This document shows, one piece after another, positions 12,850 through 24,500 of a stretch of 64,000 bases of DNA. Position 1 is the stretch's first letter, and every line of letters begins with the position of its first letter. This stretch comes from Pomacea canaliculata (taxonomy: Eukaryota; Mollusca; Gastropoda; Architaenioglossa; Ampullariidae), in contig NC_037590.1 in the NCBI RefSeq assembly GCF_003073045.1, forward strand, positions 43,936,296 through 44,000,295, written 5' to 3'. The position numbers and the translations under genes are program-made. The notes below the pieces were generated by a model. It had not been told where the DNA came from and ran no database searches. It was given only the letters and a program-made list of their open reading frames with translations.

Positions 12850-12935
12850 TTATGGAACGCGGATGTCCGAGAAATTTGACTACGGTGTCCAGCGCTACAG
12901 GCCGGTTCGATACCCGTATCGCGAGGCATAGTTTC
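12850..12935 (+). repeat. Putative tRNA-derived SINE fragment
   Basis: Contains a B-box-like CCGGTTCGATACCCGT preceded by GTGTCC, the same order as in the minus-strand element at 8734-8812. The A-box part is degraded. A purine-rich segment with GAGAGAGAG follows. Confidence 0.4.
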
Positions 12936-13783
12936 CTAGTTGATCCAGCCGTTGAATGGCCACCAGACCCTGAAGAGGGTTTGAGAAGAAAAGGTGGAGA
13001 GAGAGAGAGGAGACTGGCACCGCCCTCACACATACAGACAAAATGCTCTAAGAAAGACGAGTGTGGTCTCTTAACACCTAACTCGCCAATGAGAAAAAAA
13101 ATAATGGATTATCTTTTAAGGGTAGGAGGGATGGATAGAAGATAGAATGAATAGTGGAAAAATCAGAGTAAGAGAAAGGCCGAAAAAAATTAAGGCAAAA
13201 AGATATCAAACGCCTGGTAGAAAATCATACTCCGAATTTAAGATTTGTTTATTTTTTTTTATGGCAGACTTAGTCTTGCGAGACTCACTTTAAACCTAAC
13301 TGCCACAGTTGGGGAAACACTGAAAGTACAGTAGAGGAAAAGTGAAATCATAGGAAACTACATCCGTGGTTTTCTTTGTTGATCCACGGGTCTTCCTGAT
13401 GTCCGAGATTGTTTCTCGTTTCTAAGGTCACATTTGTTCTGTGAGTACGAGGTCGCATGATGATCGCAGTTTCACGACAAACTCTTTGAAACACAGAGGA
13501 CAGAAGCTAACCGCCCAGGTAACCAGTGAAGCTCCCATCTACAGCTCTCGAGATTGTCCCACGATCTGCACCTGCGTGCGCTTAATGTCCTGCTAATAGT
13601 ACTTTTTAAAGGTTTTGTAATCATTAAAAAATAGCTTAAAACCACCATTGTTACCTTTTCTGACCATGTGTTATTGATCATTTCTTAATTGTTTACTATT
13701 ACCAATTATTGATATCAAAATCAGAAATCAGTAACCTCTTCCCAGCAAAACTCTTGCTTTATCTGATTATCTGAGACTTCAAT

Positions 13784-13833
13784 CTCAAGAGCTCGGTAGT
13801 CTCAAGAGCTCGGTAGTCTCAAGAGCTCGGTAG
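13784..13833. repeat. Three-copy 17-bp tandem repeat
   Basis: The unit CTCAAGAGCTCGGTAGT is repeated three times, the last lacking its final T. The copies are identical, so the expansion is recent. It lies in non-coding DNA between the left region and the ANAPC16-like gene. Confidence 0.9.
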
Positions 13834-14539
13834 GTTGACACATCCATCTGGCTGATAGCCTTCATGTCATCATTATTTTAACAACGATCAAAGTTTTCCT
13901 TATTTTTAATCAGTAAAATGTTGAGGCTATCTCACTATGGTACATCTGGAAAAATTCAGACTGTCAAATAAAAATCTTGTTCTTACATTTACAGACCTAA
14001 CTCCATTTTAATAGGTTCAGCTATTTAAATTATTGGATCTTTTTGATTACAGTTTTGTAGTGAAAATTACTGTGATGTATATGCATGTTTAGCCTACTGT
14101 TTAGCTTCTGAAGATGACACAGATTTAAACACCACACTGTGAATGTGCTAAATATACAGTGTACTTCAAAATTGTAACTCGTGTGTATGCTTTCTTGCCA
14201 TCAATCTAATCCAGACCTTGAGCTGCATGGTATGTAAAATCATAAGCTGACCATTAAATATTCATTCATCATTCATCCATTATAATTATTTCTCACAGAT
14301 GTTAAATTTCTTTTATAATAATACAGGAAAACTAAATTATAAAGTGTCACTTTTGCTTTCATTGACTAAAATAAGAGGATCTAAAGGTACTGCTCTGGAT
14401 CTCATACAGAAAACACAAAAACCAATTACTTTATGCAACCACTGTTGCCAAACTCATAGGACACCATAAATCCCTATTTGCAACAGCCAAGCAAAACAAG
14501 CTAATCTGATTTCGCTATGTGACCTGGCAAGGCACTTCG

Positions 14540-14625
14540 CTGAAGACCATGGTGAGAGGTCGATGCTGCAGTAGCCAGAGGAAGAACTGGGTTTATGAAC
14601 ATAAAGGAGTGGAGTAGTCATATAT
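14540..14625. repeat. Fragment of a dispersed repeat (also near 33.3 and 45.4 kb)
   Basis: The core AGCCAGAGGAAGAACTGG here matches GGCCAGAGGAAGCACTGG at about 33341 and GGCCAGGGGAAGAACTGG at about 45474, with partly similar flanks (CTTCAAGGTACCTTGG / CTTCAGGGTACGCTGG). These are three diverged copies of one short interspersed element. Its class is not clear. Confidence 0.5.
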
Positions 14626-14775
14626 CACCCAAAAGTGCCATAAGTGGCAGGCTTCATCAGCTACAGGGTTTTTCCATATGCCCCACTAAAACCCCAACAA
14701 CAGGAACCAGTTAAGAAGGAATGTAAGCATGAATGAATGAAAATAAAAAGAAAAAGCAAGAATGAAAATAATACA

Positions 14776-14781
14776 TTTATT
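14776..14781 (-). terminator. Poly(A) signal candidate for the ANAPC16-like gene
   Basis: TTTATT on the plus strand reads AATAAA on the minus strand, about 300 bases past the stop codon at 15083. It is a candidate only; no transcript end can be seen. Confidence 0.35.
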
Positions 14782-15082
14782 ACAAAATCTCTTTCTTTTG
14801 CTATTATGGCACCATCAGTGTGATTAAAAAGAAAATCAGAGTAATTTATGCTTTAAGTGAACATTAGTACCTCCAGACAATATGCTCATAAAGTGTTTTC
14901 ATCAAAAGTGATGTCCACTCTCAAAGCCTAAAGTAACATTAAACCAACAGTTGCAATATGGTACTACTTTTGTCTAATCTTTCCTGAAATGGCTCAAAAA
15001 TCCCTGGTTGTTTCTCTTGTACCAGCCCTAGGTGCTTTCCTTGTACAGCTCAGAGAAGAAGAAAGCAGCATGGAAGGGGAGA

Positions 15083-16434
15083 TCACTTGAGGCCAATAAG
15101 CTGTTCCACAGGCTCATACTGCCAGTCATCCTCCTGGATGTCTTTCAACAGTTTCCTCAGCTGCTTCAATCTTTGCTCGTGCAGATCTGGAATTTAGAAT
15201 ATTTTTATTAAAAAAAAAACTGAACCACACAGCAGAATGAGCATTTCATTAAGATGCATTCAAAGAATAAGCTAGCTAAATCCCTAATATTGCCAAAGCA
15301 AAGTCACTTTAAGATAAAGGTGTATCTTTTAAGGAATCTGGACTGACAAATATGAGAACTGTATGTTTTCAAAAAAATCCTGCTTTAAGAAACTTATTTT
15401 CTGGCAGTCAAATGTTTCCCATCACACTGAAATGTGCATAAATCATAAGTTCCAAATCATGTGAAGAAAACTTTGGTTAGTCTGAAAATGTAAACATCAG
15501 GGACTCGAAGATATAAAAAAATTTAGGTTGAAAGGGCTAAAATAAGATATTTTTGGAACATGCCAGATGCGATACTTTTACATGCATTAAAAATGCATGA
15601 CCTCAGGAATAAATGTCATGATTAACAAATTTACATTATGGTGTACTTATTTTTAGTACTGGTCAATACGACTGTTATTTTGATTAGTGTGGAGGGTAAG
15701 GACCTCCCCACACCACTCAGTTTAATGGTCCCTATATACCTATGACAGAAGTTACTATTCATGTCAAGTATTGCCAACAAAGTCATGCGCTGACTGAGGA
15801 CCATACTCAAGCAAGACAGGGTCACAGTGATAGTAACACTTGTTTGATGTCAACCTGACAGTCACTACTGATATAACTAAATAAAGACAATTACAAAGTT
15901 TTAAAAAGTTATTTAAAATATTAAAAAGTTTCTGGTCCATGTGATTCTGTGTCAATCTGTCAAGCCCCCATTTTAACTTGGGTCTGAAGACTCCTTGTAT
16001 CTTATAAACAGGAAACCCTGCTGTATCCTGTTATTCACTTGCTGTAGTATCTCTGAGCATAGCCATTCTCTACAGCTTGTCAAAAAATGAAAATCAAGCT
16101 TGATTTTCCACTGATGTTGGCAGCTTAACCCACCATAAAGCATACCTCCTGTTCCCAGTTATTTATCCTGTTTAAAGGCTGCATGTTAACAGAATTGTGA
16201 ATAGAATGTCAAAAGAATGGCAAGCACTAGCATCTGAAGTAATTGCAGAGAATGAAAAATGTTTTCAAGACATTTGGTTCATACTGTGATGTGCCAATAG
16301 ATTTACTGAAGTCAACAATAAACAGCAAATCACAACCTCACCTTTTTGAAGCACCTGAGTGTTGTTGTCAATGGCGTGCTCCAGCTGTACCTTGTTCATT
16401 ATGGTGCAGGAAGGCATATTCAAGACATATTTGT
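15083..16434 (-). CDS. ANAPC16: ANAPC16-like APC/C subunit, two 3' coding exons
   Basis: Two minus-strand exons join in phase. The first (16434-16342) follows GTTGCAG and ends before GTGAGG; the second (15186-15083) follows TTCCAG and ends in TGA. The final 34 residues align without gaps to the conserved C-terminus of ANAPC16 as I remember it: a charged Leu-rich helix, then DDWQYEPVEQLIGLK, equivalent to human DEWRFKPIEQLLGF. ANAPC16 is a small subunit of the anaphase-promoting complex (ubiquitin ligase of the cell cycle). The upstream exon (KYVLNMPSCTIMNK...) is less clearly related. The 5' coding exon must lie further right and end in phase 1; a short exon starting at an ATG near 17630 or 17680 (minus) is possible but unproved. 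The gene would be divergent from ZDHHC6. Confidence 0.55.
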
Positions 16435-17389
16435 CTGCAACAGCCAAAAATTGCAAAATTTTTATTGCAACCTTTGCAGTCTAAATCCAATGGATTCTTC
16501 TCTCTGGTACATGATCTTAATTTAGTTGCTCAAATGCACACAAGTATTATGATGAATGCTCAAATTTAGTGTTAGGCTTGGGGTTCAGATTTAGGTTAGG
16601 GCTGGGTTAGAGGATAGGTAAGTGGGGTCTGTGATAACCATAGAAGAACACTTTTTTGTTTTTGGAAGGCTTATCATCACAACTGTTATATCTACACTTG
16701 AGGAGGACCCTGTCAACCCAGCAGGAGCATCCATGCATATTGTAATATTGAGGTCTGCCTGTCACTGTAAACACTGCTAGGAAAACACTCAATAGCAAGC
16801 AAGGCATACTTCAGTGCATTTCATTGGTGCCTTATAACCCTACTTCACACTCCACTGACATCTTGGGAATCAGATTTTCAAGCCTGTATCCTAAGTGCCT
16901 GTGCCCTACTATAAGAAAATAAACTTTTGTATAATCTATAAGTGAATGATGCTCAGGCCCAGCCTAGACCTTTTGCTGCAGACACTTTTATATTTGGGAG
17001 ATTATAATTTTTCACTCCTGTGAGGATCTTAATGTTTGTTGTTCTTGTTTGTTTTTTTGGTTTTTTTTTAGTATATTTATGTCATTTGTGTTTCACCCCG
17101 GCCCTTGACTGTCTTTCCGCCTAGAGCTTGACACTGTGTTTGGTGGATGTTTAAAATTTATTTATGACGGGAGTAGAATACTGTTGGTGTGTTTTATGTC
17201 CAGTCCAAAGCTCTTACATGAAACTAATAAATCACGACATAGATATTTAAAAACCCACACAATCGTCTTGTTGTTGAAAGAATGTGCACAGTGAGTGTAG
17301 TTTAGTGACATTCGTGATGGAGGATCATGCAAATTAGTGTGAATTTTCATGGTATCATCGAGAAACACACACACTACAGCCACACTTTG

Positions 17390-18496
17390 GTCTATTTAAA
17401 AAGATGCTTTGCAAACTAATGGTAGTGGTGGACATGAGCTTCTAGCTGAAAACTTTTCAGTCAGAGAGTATTCAAATAAAATGTTCAACATTTCGAAAAT
17501 ACTAACATCAGAAATGTAAAAAATTAGCTACTAAAGCGAACTAAGAGGCAAAATCGCTGATCACACGATGATATAACTGCGAAAATTGACCTACTGCTGG
17601 TACTTGGTCCATTCTTCGCTACTTCTGAGGGTTGAAGATGCGGTTGAGTAAGCAGCTGGACAAGGAGTGCATTTGTTGGCATCTTGAGTTTGGTTCAAGA
17701 ACTAAGCAGTTACTTGATCAGCAGCTTCCCTTCGCACGGGAACGACAACAATCCTGCTAATGAAACCACGAACTTGTACAGAGGTCCGTGGTGAAGCTTG
17801 AACGATGTTTCCTCTGGAACGATAAGCTGGATTAGACCTGACACGAAATAACCACTAAAATATCTGGATAATGCAGTCGTAAAGAAAACTGTTAAACTTT
17901 GTACGATACTAATTTAATATTGGTGAGTCGCTTGAGAAAACATAAGGTACGATATGATGAGAGTAATTAATTATTTTTAATCAGTGTTTTGACGAGCGAA
18001 GGGCATTAACATTCCATGGGAGACTACTCTAGTCACCAAAGCTGTCTACAAGCGAATCCGGCAGACGAGCGATGACTTGAACGTTCGCTGTCATAATCTG
18101 TCCCAAACATGTAAGCTTCTTAGTTTATCAAACGAGTGTGCCATTATTTTACATGTCTTTATCAAAGAGTGGGTTCTGACACTAATCGTTTTGAAAACTT
18201 GGATATTACGTGACTGACACGTTTTCGCTTGTAGTGATTGTACAAGGCACTTGTCTGAAAGTGAATCAAAACACACACACACTAACGATGTTAAAGAGGA
18301 ATGAGGTTGGGAAAGATTCAATAAGAAGTAATATTCATCGCAGTGATGTTGACGTTGAAAGATACCATTTATGCTATTGGCTGGTTTGGGAGACAAAGAT
18401 TTAAGAAAACGTCAAACAGAATGCCCTAATTATTGAGTCCTGAAGTTCTGTTTTTGTCTTTTTTATTATTTATTACAATATATTTTATATTTTTAG
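17390..18496. promoter_or_regulatory. Intergenic region between the divergent ANAPC16-like gene and ZDHHC6
   Basis: The ZDHHC6 start codon lies six bases after a good acceptor (TATTTTTAG, ending 18496), so a 5' untranslated exon must lie upstream, probably within 17600-18200. The ANAPC16-like gene must begin in the same interval on the other strand. The region is therefore probably a shared, bidirectional promoter. I could not fix a TSS, and no TATA box or strong CpG island is visible. Confidence 0.4.
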
Positions 18497-18502
18497 CTTT
18501 AA

Positions 18503-21500
18503 ATGGGGTACCAAGTGGTGGGAACATGGCGCCAGGTCCTACACTGGGGACCACTTATTGCTCTGTCAGTCATCTTCACTATCAGCATAATGACAGTGAA
18601 GTGTGGCCTAATGTGGTGGCCCCCAACACAGAGCTGGGGTGGTGCACTAAATATGACAGTCTTCCTGACCTGGGTGTTACTGACGTTGTTCAACTACTTT
18701 AATGCTATGTTCAGAGGTCCAGGCTTCGTTCCTCTTGAATGGAAACCCGTAAGTTTGCTCCTGATTCTCTATGATTTATGGGGGGTAACTGATTTGAGTT
18801 GAATTGACCACCATGACCATAACAAATAAGACCATATCATCTCCACATCAAAAGTCATATCAGCCCGGGCTAAATGAATACTCAAGCTACAACACCTGTT
18901 AGATGTGAACCAAGCATCTGGATATACATCCAAAGAGCATCCAAACTAAAGAACATATATTGAAAGATTTTTAAGAAATATTACTTTTAAGTTTTTTTGT
19001 GAACATTTATTAAAATAAAAGTGCATTGCCAAGCAGCCACTTTTCTTTAGTAAGATGGTGGCTGAACTGATTAACATGGCTTTGTAGGAAACAGTTAGCT
19101 GAGTTTACATATGAATAGTGTTTGAAAAATGCATGGCTCTGTTGGTAATATTTGACATTAATAGCTACTTATGTCATCAGTGATCATCGTTTGGGCCTGG
19201 GTTGGTTTAAAATTCATTATTGGGATGATGTGGTCATGGCAAGGTTCATTCGATGGCTTGGTCAATATAGCTAAGACAATATGGTTTAGGGTCAAAATAA
19301 TGAGTGACAAATTTTCTGTGTATATTCACCTTTTTCTTTAGTTATGTTAAAGAAAACCATAGTTTAGTGCAGTATTTCAGTATGCAGTATGATCTGTCAT
19401 GGATATTTGTGTTCCTTATAATAATTTCATTTGATAAAGTTAAATACATCTATTATAGTTGGTATCAACATTATTTACTTTTACCTTTTGTATAAGTATA
19501 AGAATAATAGTAATGAGTACATTTGTATAGCATGTTTCTCCAGCATATGCCAAACCAAGCTGCTTTACAATCCATTTAAGAAAAGGCTATAAAACGACAG
19601 ATGAAGATAATAGTTATTTAAGGATGCAAGTAAGCAACTGAGCTTGTTAATTGTATTTGAAAGAAGAAACCATTCTATTCCTTGTCCATTTCAGAGTAAT
19701 GATGCTGCAAAATATCTACAGTTCTGTGACTTCTGCAATGGATGCAAGGCTCCACGATCTCACCACTGTCGAAAATGTGATAGGTGACCATGCTGAACAT
19801 TATTTTTTATAAATAGTGCAAGCTAAAATGTCTCAGACCCAGCCATTTTCCTTATTTCATGAGAATTATGGGAATTAGCCCTCCTATGTTTGAGAAGAAG
19901 AAATTCATCTTCACTCGTTCGTCCACCAAGTCACATCAAGGTGGGCGAAACCAACATCACCTTTACATCCTCCATCAGGAATCTGCGAATCATTGTCACT
20001 GCAGACATGACTCTTGCTAAACAGGTTACAGCTGTCTGTCAAACTGTCTATTATGATAGACAAGTCACAGTTGTCTGTCAGTCTGTCTATTACGAGCTAT
20101 GCAAGATCAGCACCATCCGTCACATTCCGTCTATGTGACTACCAACACTTTTGTCTGCGCGTTTGTTTTATCCAGACTTGATTACTGCAACTCCTTGCTT
20201 GCTGGCTGCCCTGTATACCTTCTTCACAAACTCCAAAAAGTACAGAACTCTGCTGCACGTCTGGTGCATAGAGCTAGGAAACGGAACCACGCCACCCTCT
20301 CCTTTGTTTTCTACACTGGCTTCCCATCCGTTCTGGCATCCAGTACAAACTGTCCGTGCTGTGTTTTAATTTCTTTGCTGGCACCTGCCCTGATTATTTC
20401 TCTAAACTGCTCTTCCCTTAAATCCAAGCTAGACAACTCTTTCTGATGATCGTCTCCTTACTCTTCCTGTCACCAAAACAACAACATACGGCCACAGGAT
20501 TTTTAGTTATGGAACTAACTCAATGGAACTCTCTCCCTTTCCATATCTGCCACCTACCCACTATTGAATCATTTAAACGTGACTGACTACACACCTCTTC
20601 CATAAACATTACTCCTAACAACCTTTCCCATAATGCTAGTCCTTTTTCACACCCTTTTGCAATATCATGTTACTCTCAGCTCTTGTTCTTATTATTTGTT
20701 TCCTCTTGGTGTTTCTGTATTTGATTTTATTATTTGTTTAGTATGGTTGTTGATTTTTTTTTTCTTATACCTCATATGCTATTTGTCTTCCTGTCCCTCG
20801 TGTGCTGTCCATGTTTCGTTCTTGTTCTTAAGCGCTAAGAGCATGCTCCTTAGGAGTGTATGTGCTTTACAAATTTTGCATTTATTATTATTAATTACAG
20901 TCGTAAAACATAAATGCTGTCTATTTTTATAAATAATACATTGTTTTATATATATATATCAACCTTCCTCATTCCTTTTATTTTTAATATGAACTGGACA
21001 TTTGAATTCATTGCAAATAGTATATAAGTCAAATCTTAATTCATTCTTTGATGCAATAGTAATGCTTCTACTATTAAGTTTGTAAGCTATACAACCATTG
21101 CGAAAAAGTAATCCAAGTATAATAATAATCCAATAACCTTCAACAACCTGCTCATATGTAGACAATCATGACAGTAATACTACATATGTATATATTTTCA
21201 GCTTGTTTCAAAGCATAAGAAGTGTAACTATTGCACTTAATTATAACTGTCACTTGTTTAGATGTGTCATGAAGATGGATCACCACTGCCCTTGGATCAA
21301 CACTTGCTGTGGTCACTTCAACCATGGCTTCTTTGTGTGGTTCCTGCTGTTTGCTCCATGTGGCTGTATTCATGCATTATGCATACTCATTCCATCTATC
21401 TATAGAGCAGTTAATTTTGTAAGTCTTCATAAGCATGTATCAACTGCTACTTCAAATTACGTATATATGCACATGCCACCACTAACCCAACTATTCCCCT

Positions 21501-24500
21501 TTTCACACACAAGCAATACAATATACCTTTATTGATGCCCAGGGGAAATTCAAAGGTATAAGACAGATGGACACACATTTATGATACTCATGCTCCTGTA
21601 TTTATTAGTGTTTAAAAAGACTGAAAAAAATAAAGAAATAGAAGGCCCAGCATAGCTATCAGTGTGAGGAAATATGTATCTGCTTAAAGTTACTGTTGGA
21701 ATTTGTTTCAGCATTACTACTACCGTCTCCCCAATGAACCACTTGTATACCTCAGTGTGCCAGCATTTGTCCTGACTATGTTCAGCGTAGGCTTGGCTAT
21801 TGGTGTTGTCATAGCAGTAGGCATGCTGTTCTACATGCAGGTGGGCCTTGCTTACTTGAGTTGATTATCTGATACTCTTCTAGCTTTTCTTTCTGCTCAT
21901 GTTTAGGGCATCACCTTCTTTATAAGTAACATTCTCACTGCAACACTTGTGGGGTATAGTACAAGCCAGCAACCCTCACATATAGTGTCATCCAATGCTG
22001 ATTTATTGCGGGTCTGACCAACCCACCTTTATGAACTTGCTGGCAGTTTACTGCAGGTAAACACTTCATTTACTTACTACCTATGGTCGCTGTAAGACCT
22101 GTCACTGTACCAGGTATCATGATCATGTCACTTGCTCCAAAACTTTGTCACATACTTGCAAGTGCTCATCACTACTTGTTTAGCATACGTGATTGTCCTA
22201 AGGAATAGCAACATATTCCGCAGCTTTGTTTGTACATTTAGTGCAGCAGCAATGCCTTGTTTGCACATTTAGTGTAACTGTCCTTAACTCTCCCTCCTTG
22301 TGCACATGTATTGCAATTGCACGTTGATGGTGATCACTTATCATTGTTGAGCATCACTTTCATCACCAGTGAGTAAACCAAGAAAGAATAAAACTGGAAG
22401 TTACATCTCTGCAATTTTTTGTGTGCAGATAAAGAGTGTCTTAAAAAATGAGACTGCAATAGAGTCGTGGATTATTGACAAGGTAACTGTTTAGAGATAT
22501 TACCAGTATTGTATTTGCATGATTTATTAATGTATGTGAAAATATATCTTCATATATTTTTCTTTGGTGCAAAAACTTTCTTCTAACTTGTACATTTCAT
22601 TTCCTGGTAATACTTACAGTTGGCTCAAAATCATACAGAAAACTTAATGTCAGTTTGAAATGTGATCTGAAGAGGTATGTAAATACTTGTCCTGAAAGGC
22701 ATTAGATCGAGAGCGTTCAGATGATGAGGGACCTTTTATCTATCCTTATCATTTGGGGTGGCGTCGCAACTTGAAAGAGGTCTTCACCAGAACAGGAAAG
22801 CCACGGTCAGATGGTTTTGTCTGGCCTGTTGTGGAAGGATGTAACCAGTATACATTGACTGTGAGTTCTTTGTTTCTTTGGTAGATTTTTTTTTCCATCA
22901 TTCTGTTAACAATATATTATATGACAGTGTGTGAGGAGTGTGGGGGGGGATTCCATATACAAATGTATATGCATGCATGCAATGTGTTAACTTGACACTA
23001 TAATTATTTCATAATTCAATCTTTGTATCCCTGTTTCTGCTGAAAGAATGCTGTCATAGCCTTGTTAACAAGAATTCCTGTTCCTGAGCAGTTGGAGCAG
23101 CTGTACCAGAAGATGGAGAAACGGGAACGAACCATCCAGTGTGTGGTAGTAGAAAGCTACTCTGGTCAGCTTTTCCCTTGTACTAAGGGCTGCAAAGTTG
23201 CCTGCTGTGTGCCTTGCACGGATGAGCCTCGAATCACTTTGACTCCTGGGGATAGGGTTCTTGTTACCCGATGGAAAAAGTAAGTCAGTAAACAGAGGTG
23301 TTTGTGGTTTTCTATTTTTTTAAAGGACAGCAACAGATACATCTTTTCCTCACTGGCAGAGTCCAGAGATCCTAAACATCACGTAAGACATTATGTGATT
23401 GACCTGATATTTAAAGTTATCAAGTGTCCAGTTTTTAATTTGGAATATAAATGTGGATTGAGTAAATTCACTAACGTTTTTTAAAATTGCTTTGTGTCCA
23501 TTTTATGAGCTTCAGTTATCTAGAAATAAATATTGCTACATTTCTGATGTCATTTAAAGGTATTTAAACCTTTAATTTTTTTTTCCTTGCAGGCATTGGC
23601 TGTATGGTACCAAGATGCTCTCACCAAAGGAAAGACAAGGTATTGGTCATATTCTTTAAAATATATGTGTGAATAAAAGAAACACTATTTTATTTATCCA
23701 ACAATATATGACATGTATTTTGATAATTCTTTGTTTCACAGCCATAAAATTTAAGGGGTTTTAGACTTTCAGATACAATTGGGGTTGGGGAGCTTATCAG
23801 CCACAGAAAAAAGCAAACATCAATATCTTACATGATGAGACCTACAATCCAAACTTGTTTTTCCCATGTCAAATCATTTTTTTCATACCTTTTAAACATT
23901 TCTTTGCATTATTTAAAGTTTTCTTAAGTGACTAACATAATTTTTGGCATGCAATAGGAAATAAGAATAATAAACACAAGATTTGTATAGCGCCTACTCA
24001 CACTCATAAGATACTCATAGCGCTTAAGAACAAAGAGACATGGACAGAAGAACAAACAACATATGAACAATGGAAGGATTAACAACAGTACTGATGACAA
24101 ATAAAAGACAGAAAACACCAAGAGGAACCAAGTACTGAGAGTATCATGATTTTGAAAAGGAAAAAAGTATGGAAATAACGATAAGCCGAAAGGGGGTAAA
24201 AGGTGTGAAAAAAGACTAGCATTATGTAGACTGTTATGAGGAATAATGTTCAAGAAAGAGGTGCATTTTCTGTGCATATTTAAAGGATTCAGCTGTGGGT
24301 AGGTGCGGATATAGAAAGAGTTTCATCTTTTCTGCATGGTAACTAAAAATCCTGTGACCATATTTTGTTGTTCAAGGAAACACTGAAGTTTAAACTTACA
24401 TTTTACAGATCCATATGCTAAGACAGTGATGCCCAACCTTTTTCGGCCTGCGGGCCATATCCATTTCGGACAGCCGTGTCGCGGGCCACTTCACAGTAAA

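Noticed and set aside
16580-16620. Telomere-like GGTTAGGG words
   Set aside because: Only two or three degenerate GGGTTAG/TTAGGG words occur, without a tandem array.
18433-18702. Alternative frame over ZDHHC6 exon 1
   Set aside because: The 18503 frame matches the ZDHHC6 family along its whole length; the other frame is a shadow.
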